19,648 nt of DNA, taken from Dehalococcoidia bacterium (GTDB lineage Bacteria; Chloroflexota; Dehalococcoidia; UBA3495). A program made the translations under genes and the position numbers. Every line of letters begins with the position of its first letter. Position 1 is the first letter of the stretch. The stretch covers positions 1 through 19,648 of the forward strand of contig PCAH01000110.1 in the NCBI GenBank assembly GCA_002730485.1, in the 5' to 3' direction. Of the stretch, positions 6,485-14,197 are shown one piece after another. Below the pieces are notes generated by a model. That model was not told the DNA's origin. It made no database searches and saw only the letters and a program-made list of their open reading frames with translations.

Positions 6485-6544
6485 AATCAAGGGGTATAAA
6501 ACCCTACCCATGCTATAATTTCGGCGCATCTGGGCCCCTTGATT
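6485..6544 (+). promoter_or_regulatory. pdxA promoter with flanking inverted repeat
   Basis: An extended -10 TGCTATAAT (6511-6519) is present without a clear -35. It is framed by a perfect 10-bp inverted repeat, AATCAAGGGG (6485-6494) and CCCCTTGATT (6535-6544), 40 bp apart. The arms could be two operator half-sites or a DNA/RNA hairpin. The rest of 6434-6632 shows nothing else that I can name. Confidence 0.6.
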
Positions 6545-6632
6545 ACATAACCAAACAAATCCCAACGATATTCGTCAGATCGCAACACTGTGTGCTATCT
6601 AAGGCCCCTACCAGGAGTAAAAGGAAACCGTC

Positions 6633-7658
6633 ATGTCCTCAGCAGAAAAATCGGCGAAACCCGCAATCGGAATAACGATGGGAGATCCATGTGGGATCGG
6701 TCCAGAGGTTGTGGTGAAAGCCTTGGCCGACCCGCAGGTCTATTCCACCTGCCGTCCGTTGGTGGTGGGAAACGTCTTTGCCATGGAGCAGGCAGTCGCA
6801 CTGACCGGGCTGCCAATCAAGATCAAAGAAGTAGATGATTCCACTGTGTCCGGCACGGAACCCGGTGTGATCGAGGTTGTGGACATCCACAACCTGAACC
6901 CGGAAGACATCACAGTGGGTGAGATCAATCCCACCTGCGGCAAAGCGGCCATGGAATGGGTGACCAAAGCCGGTCAGTTAGCCCTGGCCGGAGTGGTCGA
7001 TGCCCTGGCAACTGCACCATTGAATAAAGAAGCGGCCAGTCTGGCCGGATACAAATCCATCGGACACATGGAACTCTTGCAGGAATTATCCAAGAGCGAA
7101 TTGGTGGCCACGATGCTCATGGCCAAGAACCTTCGAGTAGTCCATCTGAGCACCCACCGGTCCCTGAGCCGGGCCTGTGACCTGGTCAAGAAAGACCGAA
7201 TCCTGGAATACCTGCAACTCACCCACGAAAGTTTCGTGAAATACGGATTCAATAACCCAAGGATCGGCACCGCCGCTCTAAACCCCCATGGCAGCGACGG
7301 CGGACTCATGGGCGACGAAGAAGCGGCAGAGATCTCGCCCGCGGTTGAGGCTGCAAAGGCCCAGGGTATCAACGCCATTGGCCCCATTCCGGCGGACATC
7401 ATCTTCCACCAGGCGATACAGGGCCAATACGACGTGGTGCTCTGCATGTATCACGACCAGGGGCACATCCCAGTCAAGGTCTACGGCTTTGAAGAAAGCA
7501 TCACCGCCAACCTGGGTCTCCCGTTCATCAGGACCTCCGTTGACCACGGCACCGCTTTCGACATTGCCGGTCAGGGAATCGCCTTCCACGAGAGCATGCT
7601 GGAGTCCATACGCCTGGCGGTGGCGCTGGCCAAGGGCGACGGAATGGCCGAATTCTAG
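6633..7658 (+). CDS. pdxA: PdxA-family 4-phosphate dehydrogenase
   Basis: PdxA oxidises 4-phosphohydroxy-L-threonine in the DXP-dependent branch of pyridoxal phosphate synthesis. The 341 residues match family length. The start PAIGITMGDPCGIGPEVV is diagnostic, and the three metal-binding His positions are kept: H175 (STHRSL), H219 (LNPHGS) and H274 (MYHDQG), with the same spacing as in the E. coli enzyme. The sequences YHDQGHIPVK and RTSVDHGTAFDIAG look more like the PdxA2 branch (D-threonate/D-erythronate 4-phosphate dehydrogenases) than classic PdxA, so the true substrate is open. AAGGA at 6621-6625 lies seven bases before ATG 6633. It has its own promoter and a 145-bp gap to proC with another promoter, so it is probably monocistronic. 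Confidence 0.88.
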   Translation: MSSAEKSAKPAIGITMGDPCGIGPEVVVKALADPQVYSTCRPLVVGNVFAMEQAVALTGLPIKIKEVDDSTVSGTEPGVIEVVDIHNLNPEDITVGEINPTCGKAAMEWVTKAGQLALAGVVDALATAPLNKEAASLAGYKSIGHMELLQELSKSELVATMLMAKNLRVVHLSTHRSLSRACDLVKKDRILEYLQLTHESFVKYGFNNPRIGTAALNPHGSDGGLMGDEEAAEISPAVEAAKAQGINAIGPIPADIIFHQAIQGQYDVVLCMYHDQGHIPVKVYGFEESITANLGLPFIRTSVDHGTAFDIAGQGIAFHESMLESIRLAVALAKGDGMAEF

Positions 7659-7711
7659 CCACCCGATACCGTAATTCAGCCTACTAGCTTCAGCCTGATG
7701 CCCCAACCCGG

Positions 7712-7720
7712 TGCTATAAT
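7712..7720 (+). promoter_or_regulatory. proC promoter, extended -10
   Basis: TGCTATAAT at 7712-7720 is identical to the extended -10 before pdxA and has no clear -35. ATGCC (7722-7726) and GGCAT (7738-7742) flank the likely start and can form a small hairpin at the 5' end of the transcript. Confidence 0.65.
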
Positions 7721-7803
7721 GATGCCCGGCCTTTTCAGGCATGGAATACAGGCTAATACCCCCTTGATACGGCCCAATCACAGGTAAGGAACGGAATAAC
7801 AAG

Positions 7804-8610
7804 ATGAAAGTTGCTTTCATTGGCGGCGGCAAAATGGCGGAAGCCATCCTCGGCGGTGTCCTGGCCGGCAAGCTGGCCGCGCCCAATGACATCAGCGTCG
7901 GCGAACCGGTAGCCGAGCGACGGGAGTATCTTTCCAGCCAGTTTGGCATCTCAGTCGATGCGGATAACCTAAAGTCGGCCCGGGAAGCAGACCTGGTGGT
8001 CTTTGCCATCAAGCCCCAGGATCTGGTTACGGTCATGGCACAATTGAAAGGCCACCTTGACCCGCAGCAGGCTGCTCTATCTATAGTCGCCGGGGCCAAG
8101 ATGGACACGCTTTCCAACGGCCTCGGACACCCGTCCGTGGTGCGAGTGATGCCTAATACCCCCGCGCAGATAGGCGAGGGAATGACGCTTTGGACCTGCT
8201 CCGACGGAGTGGACGCCTCCAAACGAGAACTGATCAGCGCTGTTTTGGGAACGATTGGTCAAGAGATATACGTATCCGATGAGAAATACATGGACATGGC
8301 CACGGCTTTGAGCGCAAGTGGCCCAGCGTACGTATTCTTATTCATAGAGGCGTTGATCGACGCCGGTGTCTACGTGGGAATGCCCCGGGACATGGCCCGG
8401 ACTCTGGCCTTGCAGACAGTGTTCGGCAGTACCAAACTAGTAATGGATACGGAAATGCATCCCGCGGTGCTGAAAGACATGGTAGTCTCTCCCGGTGGGA
8501 CCACCGCTGAAGCCCTGCGTGTACTCGAGGACGAGGGTGTGCCCGCGGCCATCGTAAGCGCTGTGGATGCTGCCTTCCGTAAATCGATTCAACTGGGACA
8601 AGGAAAATAA
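7804..8610 (+). CDS. proC: Pyrroline-5-carboxylate reductase
   Basis: ProC catalyses the last step of proline synthesis, reducing 1-pyrroline-5-carboxylate with NAD(P)H in the cytoplasm. The 268 residues match the family. The Rossmann loop is at the N-terminus (MKVAFIGGGKMAEAIL), VVRVMPNTPAQIGEG marks the middle, and the C-terminal dimer and active-site region includes LSASGPAYVFLFIEAL and the signature DMVVSPGGTTAEALRVLE. The start at 7804 puts the Rossmann strand at residue 2, as in most homologues; GGA at 7793-7795 is a weak binding site eight bases away. Its 3' end contains the ribosome binding site for the next gene, which begins one base after the stop, so the two are translationally coupled. 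Confidence 0.96.
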   Translation: MKVAFIGGGKMAEAILGGVLAGKLAAPNDISVGEPVAERREYLSSQFGISVDADNLKSAREADLVVFAIKPQDLVTVMAQLKGHLDPQQAALSIVAGAKMDTLSNGLGHPSVVRVMPNTPAQIGEGMTLWTCSDGVDASKRELISAVLGTIGQEIYVSDEKYMDMATALSASGPAYVFLFIEALIDAGVYVGMPRDMARTLALQTVFGSTKLVMDTEMHPAVLKDMVVSPGGTTAEALRVLEDEGVPAAIVSAVDAAFRKSIQLGQGK

Positions 8611-8611
8611 T

Positions 8612-8875
8612 TTGACAGCCCTGATCAATGCGGTAATAACCCTCTTCACATTTGCAATCTTCGCCAGAGTGATCCTATCTTTTGTGATTCCCATGACCGG
8701 GGGAAGGCCGCATCCGATCCTGGTCACCATTATCACGTTCGTTAACCAGATCACCGAACCTGTCCTTGGCCCAGTCCGGCGCAGCCTACCGAGCTTTGGC
8801 GGCTTCGATTTCAGCCCGATGGCCGTGCTGATTTTCCTGATCTTCCTGCGCCGGGTCGTCGACTCGGCGCTCTAG
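8612..8875 (+). CDS. YggT-family membrane protein
   Basis: An 87-residue protein starting at TTG 8612, with AAGGAA (8600-8605) six bases upstream inside the end of proC. The start is inferred from this binding site and from the position after proC; an in-frame ATG at 8567 would overlap proC by 44 bases. Two hydrophobic segments (about residues 4-25 and 64-80) flank a loop with a conserved type of sequence (FVNQITEPVLGPVRRSLP) that is typical of YggT proteins. The family is small, membrane-bound and often linked with proC, yggS or division genes; its molecular role is not settled, with proposals in osmotic stress and cell division. Confidence 0.85.
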   Translation: MTALINAVITLFTFAIFARVILSFVIPMTGGRPHPILVTIITFVNQITEPVLGPVRRSLPSFGGFDFSPMAVLIFLIFLRRVVDSAL

Positions 8876-8918
8876 CGGTCAGCTACAATCGCTATAGATT
8901 CCCCGCTTGGATTAGAAA

Positions 8919-9548
8919 TTGGAAGACCAACTACAGAAAGACATAGCATCCATGCGCGAGGCGCTGGATGAAGATCTAGCCACAGCCCAACCAAGGATGC
9001 CGTCACAGCCGCTGTTGGTCGCCATGTGCGGTCTGCCAGGCACCGGCAAGTCCCATTTTGCAGCCAAGCTGAGCGAAGAGATTCCCCTGCTCATCCTGGA
9101 GACCGACCGGCTGCGGAAAGTCATAGTGCCGCATCCCAAATACACCACCAACGAACACCGCAGAGTGTTCAACTCCTGCTATCAGCTGATCGTGTACTAC
9201 CTCATCAACGGGTACAGCGTCTTATTCGACGCAACCAACCTCAATGAGGATTTCCGGTCTTACCTCTACGACATATCGGAAACCACCGCCGCTCCCCTGG
9301 CCATAGTCCATGTCACCGCGCCAAAGGATACCGTCCGGCGTCGTCTGAAGGAACGCAAGGCCGATAGGCATGCCAATACCTATTCCGATGCTGGTTGGCT
9401 GATCTACACTCGTATGACCCCTGTGGAGGAACCGGTACAGCGGGAATACTACGCCCTAGATTCCTCCAAGAACATCCAGCCGGTTTTGGACCAGGTCATC
9501 GACTGGGCCAGGTCCGGCGGCCAGAATCCGGTGCCAAACGCCCCGTAA
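8919..9548 (+). CDS. P-loop kinase-like ATPase (AAA_33 type)
   Basis: The protein has a Walker A motif GLPGTGKS at residues 38-45, a following Asp in LILETDRLRK, and the FDATNLNEDFR motif seen in small zeta-toxin/polynucleotide-kinase-like P-loop kinases. An Arg-rich lid-like segment (TVRRRLKERKADRHA) follows. These features suggest phosphoryl transfer to a small molecule, nucleic acid or protein; the substrate is unknown. The start is a TTG at 8919, since an in-frame stop at 8913 prevents a longer reading; ATG 8952 is the alternative and would shorten it by 11 residues without touching the P-loop. A weak -10 TACAAT (8884-8889) lies upstream. pepA follows 24 bp downstream. No toxin-antitoxin partner is seen. 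Confidence 0.8.
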   Translation: MEDQLQKDIASMREALDEDLATAQPRMPSQPLLVAMCGLPGTGKSHFAAKLSEEIPLLILETDRLRKVIVPHPKYTTNEHRRVFNSCYQLIVYYLINGYSVLFDATNLNEDFRSYLYDISETTAAPLAIVHVTAPKDTVRRRLKERKADRHANTYSDAGWLIYTRMTPVEEPVQREYYALDSSKNIQPVLDQVIDWARSGGQNPVPNAP

Positions 9549-9572
9549 ATTCTAAATAGGTGCATACCTCCA

Positions 9573-11168
9573 ATGACCACAGCGACGCGGAAGTCCAAAG
9601 CAGCTAAGACGTCTAAAGAATTGGTGATCGATGTTAAGTCGGCTGATATCACTGACATCGACACCCCGGCGCTGGTGGTCAACCTATTCAGAGGGGTTAA
9701 GAAGCCTGGTGGGGCTACCGGCGCGGTGGACAAGGCCCTTGGCGGACTCATCACCCAGCTGATCAAAGACAGGGAGATCAAGGGCGGCGTTGGCGAGTGC
9801 ACACTGATTCACACCCTCGGCAAGATCAAGCCCAGCCGGGTATTGGTTGTCGGACTTGGGCCCCAGGATAAATTCGATGGACAGGTCGTCCGGCGGTTAT
9901 CTGCAGAGGTGGTCCGTTTTCTCCGTCGCAAGGGTATCTCTAAGGCTGCCACCATCGCCCACGGGGCTGGCATCGGCGGCCTTGACCCTCAACTGTCCGG
10001 ACAGGCGATCGCAGAAGGAGCCTACCTCGGCCTTTACAAGTTTGGTATTCATCAGACCAATAACGGCGATTCCGCCACCGAGTTCGAAAAACTGACCGTG
10101 GTTGAACTGGATAAAGCCCGGGCCAAGGCGATCGCGGCTGGGGTTAAGTTGGGTTCTACCGCCGCCCAGGCCTCCATCATCGCTCGCAACATGGTCAACG
10201 AGCCAGCCAACCATATGACGCCGTCCAGCATGGCTGAGACAGCAAAGAAGGTTGCGTCTGACAAAGGCCTGAAGATAGAAGTCTTGGATAATGCCGAGAT
10301 GAAGAAGATGGGCATGGGCGCTTTCATGGGTGTGGCCCAAGGCACCGATGAACCGGCCAAACTTATCATCATCCGTTATGACGGCCACCCGGAAAACCCG
10401 GAGAACAACCTGGGCCTCATTGGCAAGGGAATCACCTTTGATACCGGCGGCATATCCCTCAAACCTCCGGGCGGCATGGAAGCCATGAAGGGCGATATGG
10501 CCGGTGGCGCATCCGTCATTGCGGCAATGCAGATCATCGGGGAGAACAAGCCCAAGATAAACGTGCTGGCGGTGATCGCTGCAACCGAGAATATGCCTGG
10601 AGCGTCCGCCCAGCGCCCTGGTGACGTGGTACGGGCCATGAACGGCAAGACCATCGAGGTGATCAATACGGACGCTGAGGGGCGTCTGGTACTGGCCGAT
10701 GCTCTTTGCTACGCGAGAGAGCAGGGCATAACCCGACTGGTGGACGTTGCCACACTCACCGGCGCCATGGTGACAACCCTGGGCAAGGCCTGTACCGGAG
10801 TCATGGGTAACGACGATACCCTGACACAGCAGATAATCGGCGCTGGAAACAAGACGGGCGAGAAGTTCTGGGAACTGCCCATGTTCGACGAGTACAAAGA
10901 CCTGATAAAGAGCGACGTCGCTGATATGAAGAACAGCGGTGGCAGACAGGCCGGTTCCATCACCGCGGCCCTGCTCCTAGCCGAGTTCGTAGACGGCGCT
11001 GCCTGGGTCCACCTGGACATAGCCGGTACCTCGACCTCAGACCGCGCCAACGGGTATCTGGTCAAAGGCGCAACCGGCGTTCCGGTTCGTACCCTGGCCC
11101 AGTTGGCCACAGACTTGGCCGAAGCCGGAGCACCCAAGAAGTCCCGAAGCAAAGCCAAAGCCAAATAA
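9573..11168 (+). CDS. pepA: Leucyl aminopeptidase (peptidase family M17)
   Basis: A cytosolic two-metal aminopeptidase that removes N-terminal residues from peptides. Its 531 residues are slightly above the usual ~500. An N-terminal macro-like domain (to about 180) precedes the catalytic domain. Metal and catalytic residues are all visible: K285 and D290 (GKGITFDTGG), the MKGDMAGGA segment, D367 and E369 with R371 in NTDAEGRL, the M17 signature. The last ten residues are Lys-rich (KKSRSKAKAK), an extra tail. Only a weak AGG (9558-9560) precedes ATG 9573. It sits 24 bp behind the kinase-like gene and 12 bp before the molybdenum subunit gene, so the three probably form one transcript. Some M17 proteins also bind DNA; nothing here indicates that. 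Confidence 0.95.
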   Translation: MTTATRKSKAAKTSKELVIDVKSADITDIDTPALVVNLFRGVKKPGGATGAVDKALGGLITQLIKDREIKGGVGECTLIHTLGKIKPSRVLVVGLGPQDKFDGQVVRRLSAEVVRFLRRKGISKAATIAHGAGIGGLDPQLSGQAIAEGAYLGLYKFGIHQTNNGDSATEFEKLTVVELDKARAKAIAAGVKLGSTAAQASIIARNMVNEPANHMTPSSMAETAKKVASDKGLKIEVLDNAEMKKMGMGAFMGVAQGTDEPAKLIIIRYDGHPENPENNLGLIGKGITFDTGGISLKPPGGMEAMKGDMAGGASVIAAMQIIGENKPKINVLAVIAATENMPGASAQRPGDVVRAMNGKTIEVINTDAEGRLVLADALCYAREQGITRLVDVATLTGAMVTTLGKACTGVMGNDDTLTQQIIGAGNKTGEKFWELPMFDEYKDLIKSDVADMKNSGGRQAGSITAALLLAEFVDGAAWVHLDIAGTSTSDRANGYLVKGATGVPVRTLAQLATDLAEAGAPKKSRSKAKAK

Positions 11169-11180
11169 CGGAGGCCTTCC

Positions 11181-13433
11181 GTGACCAGTTCATACGAGAC
11201 CATTGGTCGGCCAGTAGGCCGCGCCGAAGGGCCGGCGAAAGTCACCGGCCAGGCGATATTCCCCGCGGACGTTAACCTTCCGGGCATCCTGGTTGGCAAG
11301 TGCCTACGCAGTCCCTTCCCCTACGCCAAGATCGTATCCATTGATGCCGACTCGGTAGCTGCGGCGCGGGAAGTCCCCGGCGTACACGCTGTGTTAACCG
11401 CAGATGATATCCCGCCTCATCTGGTGGGCCGCATGCTGCGAGACATGCCAATCCTGGCCCGCGAAGTGGTCAGGTTCGCCGGTCAGAAAGTCGTAGCTGT
11501 CGCTGCTGAAGACGATGACATGGCTGAAGCGGCCCTGGACCTGATTCAAATCGAGTACGAAGAACTCGACCCAATCCTGGACCCCATCGACGCTCTCAAG
11601 CCCGACGCTCCGGTCTTGCACCCCAATTTTATGGACTACGCCGGCATCCCGGATGGTAACCAAGCCCATCCCAACGCAGCCGGTCACGCAAGTTGGAGCA
11701 ACGGCGATGTCGAAAAGGGTTTCGCCGAAGCCGATCTGGTATTTGAGCATACTTTCAAGACAAACCACCAACATCAGGCGTATATCGAGCCCCACGCCTC
11801 GGTGGTCTTTCTGGATAACAGCGGCCGAGTGCAGACCTGGGTGAACAGCAAAATGCCCTTCCAGGTGCGCCAGCAATTGTCCGAAGGCATAGACATGCCC
11901 ACCGACCAGATTCGGGTCAACGCTACCACCATCGGCGGGGACTTTGGCGGCAAGGGCGGCTTCATGGACACCCACCTGGGTTTCTGGCTCTCCAAGACCA
12001 CCGGTCGCCCCGTGCGTATGGCGATGACCTACATCGAAGAACTGATGGCTGGCAACCCCCGCCATCCAGCGGTTATGACCTTCAAGACTGGAGTCAAAAA
12101 AGACGGGTCGATCACCGCTCGCCAAGCCCACTTGGTCTACGACAGCGGTGGCTACGCGGCGTTTAAGCCCGCCCGAGGAGTCACCTACGGCTCCCGTTGC
12201 CTTGGCCCGTACAAGATTCCCCACGGACATATCGACTCCGATGTTGTCTACACCAACCAGGTACCCTGCGGCAGCATGCGCGCTCCCGGTGATCCGCAAT
12301 CGATCTTCGCTGCCGAGGCTCAGATGGACCTGATTGCCCGCGAATTGGGCATGGACCCGGTGGCATTTCGACAGAAGAACCTGGTCCAGGATGGTGACGC
12401 ATCGCCGTTGGGTTACTACTGGAAGAACATAATGGGCATCAAGACCCTGGATGCCGCCGTGGCGGAATCCGAATACAACCAGGCCAAGCCCCAAACGCCG
12501 GGCAAACTGACTGGCCGAGGAGTAGCACTCTGCGAGCGGCACGTGGGTGCGGGCAGTTCCACGGTCAAGATAACCATCGACTCTGAAGGGGTGGTCATGC
12601 TCTACACCGCGCTTCCCGACACCGGTTCCGGTTTCTACACCGTGCTGCGACAGATACTGGGTCAAGAACTAGGTGTGGCCTACGACCAGATCAAGCTGGA
12701 AAACTGGAGCACCGATGACGTTGCGTTTGAGACCGGTGTTGGCGGAAGCCGCGTTACCCACGTCGCCGGACAGGCGGTTTTCAGGGCTGCCCAGGAATTA
12801 CGCCGCCAGTTGGTCACCATGTCTGCGGATATGTTCGGATGGCCAGAGGAGGAGACTGGCTTCTCCCAGGGAAAGGTTACCTCCCCTGGCAAGACTTCCA
12901 TGAGCCTGAGTGACCTGGCAACCCTTGCCGGTGGACTCATGGAGGCTGATCACACCTACGATTCGGAGCGCGATGAAGACATAACGGTCTTTTGCGTCCA
13001 GATTGCCGAGGTAGAGTTGGACACAGAAACCGGACAGGTGCAATTGACCAAGTTCACCTCAGCCCACGACGTCGGAACGATCCTGAACCCCTTGGGTCAT
13101 CAAGGTCAGATCGACGGCGCGGTGATGCAGGGTATCGGATACGCGCTTACCGAAGATCTGCAATACGATGAGGGGCACGTGACAACCCTGTCCATGGGCG
13201 AATATAAGATACCGTCCATGCCTGATATGCCCGAACTGCGCACGGTTCACGTTGCCAGCGAGAGTGGCGGCCCGTCACCCTACGGTGGCAAGGCCATTGG
13301 CGAGCAGGGAATCAGTTCCGTAGCTCCGGCAATCATCAACGCAATCCTAGATGCCACCGGAGTGAGTATCACCGAGATACCTGTGAATTCAGAGAAACTA
13401 TTTCGGGCGATGCAAGATCGCTCTGAGAACTAG
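11181..13433 (+). CDS. Xanthine dehydrogenase-family molybdopterin-binding subunit
   Basis: The large subunit of a molybdenum hydroxylase. The N-terminal a/b hammerhead domain (about residues 10-120) begins with VGRPVGRAEGPAKVTGQ. The cofactor-binding domain carries QAYIEPHASV, GGDFGGKGG near residue 255, the SMRAPG loop and GKAIGEQG with the presumed catalytic Glu at 708. At 750 residues it is the expected length. Family members hydroxylate purines, aldehydes, N-heterocycles or CO; the substrate cannot be told here, and the AYXCSFR-type motif of true CO dehydrogenases is not seen. GTG 11181 follows a strong GGAGG at 11170-11174, six bases away. No FAD or 2Fe-2S subunit gene is adjacent, which is unusual; partners would have to be elsewhere. 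Spacing of 12 bp ties it to pepA. Confidence 0.93.
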   Translation: MTSSYETIGRPVGRAEGPAKVTGQAIFPADVNLPGILVGKCLRSPFPYAKIVSIDADSVAAAREVPGVHAVLTADDIPPHLVGRMLRDMPILAREVVRFAGQKVVAVAAEDDDMAEAALDLIQIEYEELDPILDPIDALKPDAPVLHPNFMDYAGIPDGNQAHPNAAGHASWSNGDVEKGFAEADLVFEHTFKTNHQHQAYIEPHASVVFLDNSGRVQTWVNSKMPFQVRQQLSEGIDMPTDQIRVNATTIGGDFGGKGGFMDTHLGFWLSKTTGRPVRMAMTYIEELMAGNPRHPAVMTFKTGVKKDGSITARQAHLVYDSGGYAAFKPARGVTYGSRCLGPYKIPHGHIDSDVVYTNQVPCGSMRAPGDPQSIFAAEAQMDLIARELGMDPVAFRQKNLVQDGDASPLGYYWKNIMGIKTLDAAVAESEYNQAKPQTPGKLTGRGVALCERHVGAGSSTVKITIDSEGVVMLYTALPDTGSGFYTVLRQILGQELGVAYDQIKLENWSTDDVAFETGVGGSRVTHVAGQAVFRAAQELRRQLVTMSADMFGWPEEETGFSQGKVTSPGKTSMSLSDLATLAGGLMEADHTYDSERDEDITVFCVQIAEVELDTETGQVQLTKFTSAHDVGTILNPLGHQGQIDGAVMQGIGYALTEDLQYDEGHVTTLSMGEYKIPSMPDMPELRTVHVASESGGPSPYGGKAIGEQGISSVAPAIINAILDATGVSITEIPVNSEKLFRAMQDRSEN

Positions 13434-13440
13434 CCATTGG

Positions 13441-13448
13441 TGTATAAT
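13441..13448 (+). promoter_or_regulatory. Candidate -10 for the VOC gene
   Basis: TATAAT at 13443-13448 preceded by TG lies 65 bp before the gene, just after the stop of the molybdenum subunit. No good -35 is visible, so this is a moderate call. Confidence 0.5.
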
Positions 13449-13512
13449 CCCTCGTAATTAACCACCAAGGCTCCCTAACCCTGGACAGCAGATAATCACA
13501 CAGGAGGCAGAC

Positions 13513-13998
13513 ATGCCAAAGATTGACTCTCTGGGACACGTTGGAATCTACGCCGAAGACTTGATGATGATGCGGGACTTTTACAGCCGCGTCATGGGCC
13601 TCACCATCTCCGATGAGGACCTGGAAGAACGGGGAATGACCTTCTTCACCGCAGACAAAGAGCGCGAGCACCACGAGTTCGTGTTGATGAAGGGTCGGGT
13701 GACCTGTGACGACGCCAAAGTCATCCAGCAGATTTCCTTCATCGTTCCTTCCCTGGATGACCTGAGGGAATTCCATACTCGACTCGAAGCAGAACCCGGT
13801 GTAGAGATCGAGCGGATCGTCAGCCATGGCATCGCCTTTGGCATGTACTTCTTCGATCCAGAAGGCAACCGAATCGAGCTCTATGTTCGCACCCCCTACA
13901 AGGTCCCTCAGCCCCTGGGAGATGCCATCGACATCATGGCTCAATCCAACGAGGAACTAGAGGCTATCGCCAAGGCCCGCATCCCCGCTGGCGCCTAG
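13513..13998 (+). CDS. VOC-superfamily protein (glyoxalase/extradiol dioxygenase type)
   Basis: A 161-residue protein made of two babbb modules: module one starts GHVGIYAEDLMMMRDFY and module two near QQISFIVPSLDDLREF, ending FDPEGNRIELY. H9 and E122 sit at usual metal-ligand positions, while the second module starts with Gln (Q72/Q73) where extradiol dioxygenases carry His; H105 is another possible ligand. The metal and the reaction are therefore unclear: dioxygenase, glyoxalase, epimerase and resistance proteins share this fold. About 35 C-terminal residues are added after the core. GGAGG at 13503-13507 is five bases before ATG 13513. Lying behind a molybdenum hydroxylase, it could act in the same catabolic route for an aromatic or heterocyclic compound, but that is inference. 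Confidence 0.9.
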   Translation: MPKIDSLGHVGIYAEDLMMMRDFYSRVMGLTISDEDLEERGMTFFTADKEREHHEFVLMKGRVTCDDAKVIQQISFIVPSLDDLREFHTRLEAEPGVEIERIVSHGIAFGMYFFDPEGNRIELYVRTPYKVPQPLGDAIDIMAQSNEELEAIAKARIPAGA

Positions 13999-14023
13999 TC
14001 TCCATAAGACACATTAGTGGTCT

Positions 14024-14091
14024 AACAAAAGGCCGAAAGGCGCGCCGCTTTCGTAGAAAACAGTGAGCCCGCCTCTCGGCCTTTTTGTTTT
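14024..14091 (+). terminator. Long hairpin terminator after the VOC gene
   Basis: AACAAAAGGCCGAAAGGC (14024-14041) pairs with GCCTCTCGGCCTTTTTGTT (14071-14089) with one mismatch and one extra T. The T-rich right arm and A-rich left arm make it potentially bidirectional. Within the loop CTTTCG (14048-14053) could pair instead with CGAAAG (14034-14039). Confidence 0.8.
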
Positions 14092-14197
14092 AAGGGATGC
14101 AGCTTCAAAATCTCCGCCAAGCGGAAGATCATTATTTGCCATTTAGTATGTTCACTCTTCAACTTCGGTCTCTCTGGTCAATGCAGGCCCTGCTTTC

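Noticed and set aside
7278..8222. 314-codon open frame on the - strand across pdxA and proC
   Set aside because: It overlaps two clear genes and the promoter between them; the composition is that of an antisense shadow.
8919..9548. Zeta-type toxin of a toxin-antitoxin pair
   Set aside because: The P-loop fold is related, but no small antitoxin gene is adjacent and the gene lies in a metabolic cluster.
11394..12665. Long 423-codon open frame on the - strand inside the molybdenum subunit gene
   Set aside because: It is the antisense shadow of a well-supported gene; its translation shows no recognisable domain and no ribosome binding site.
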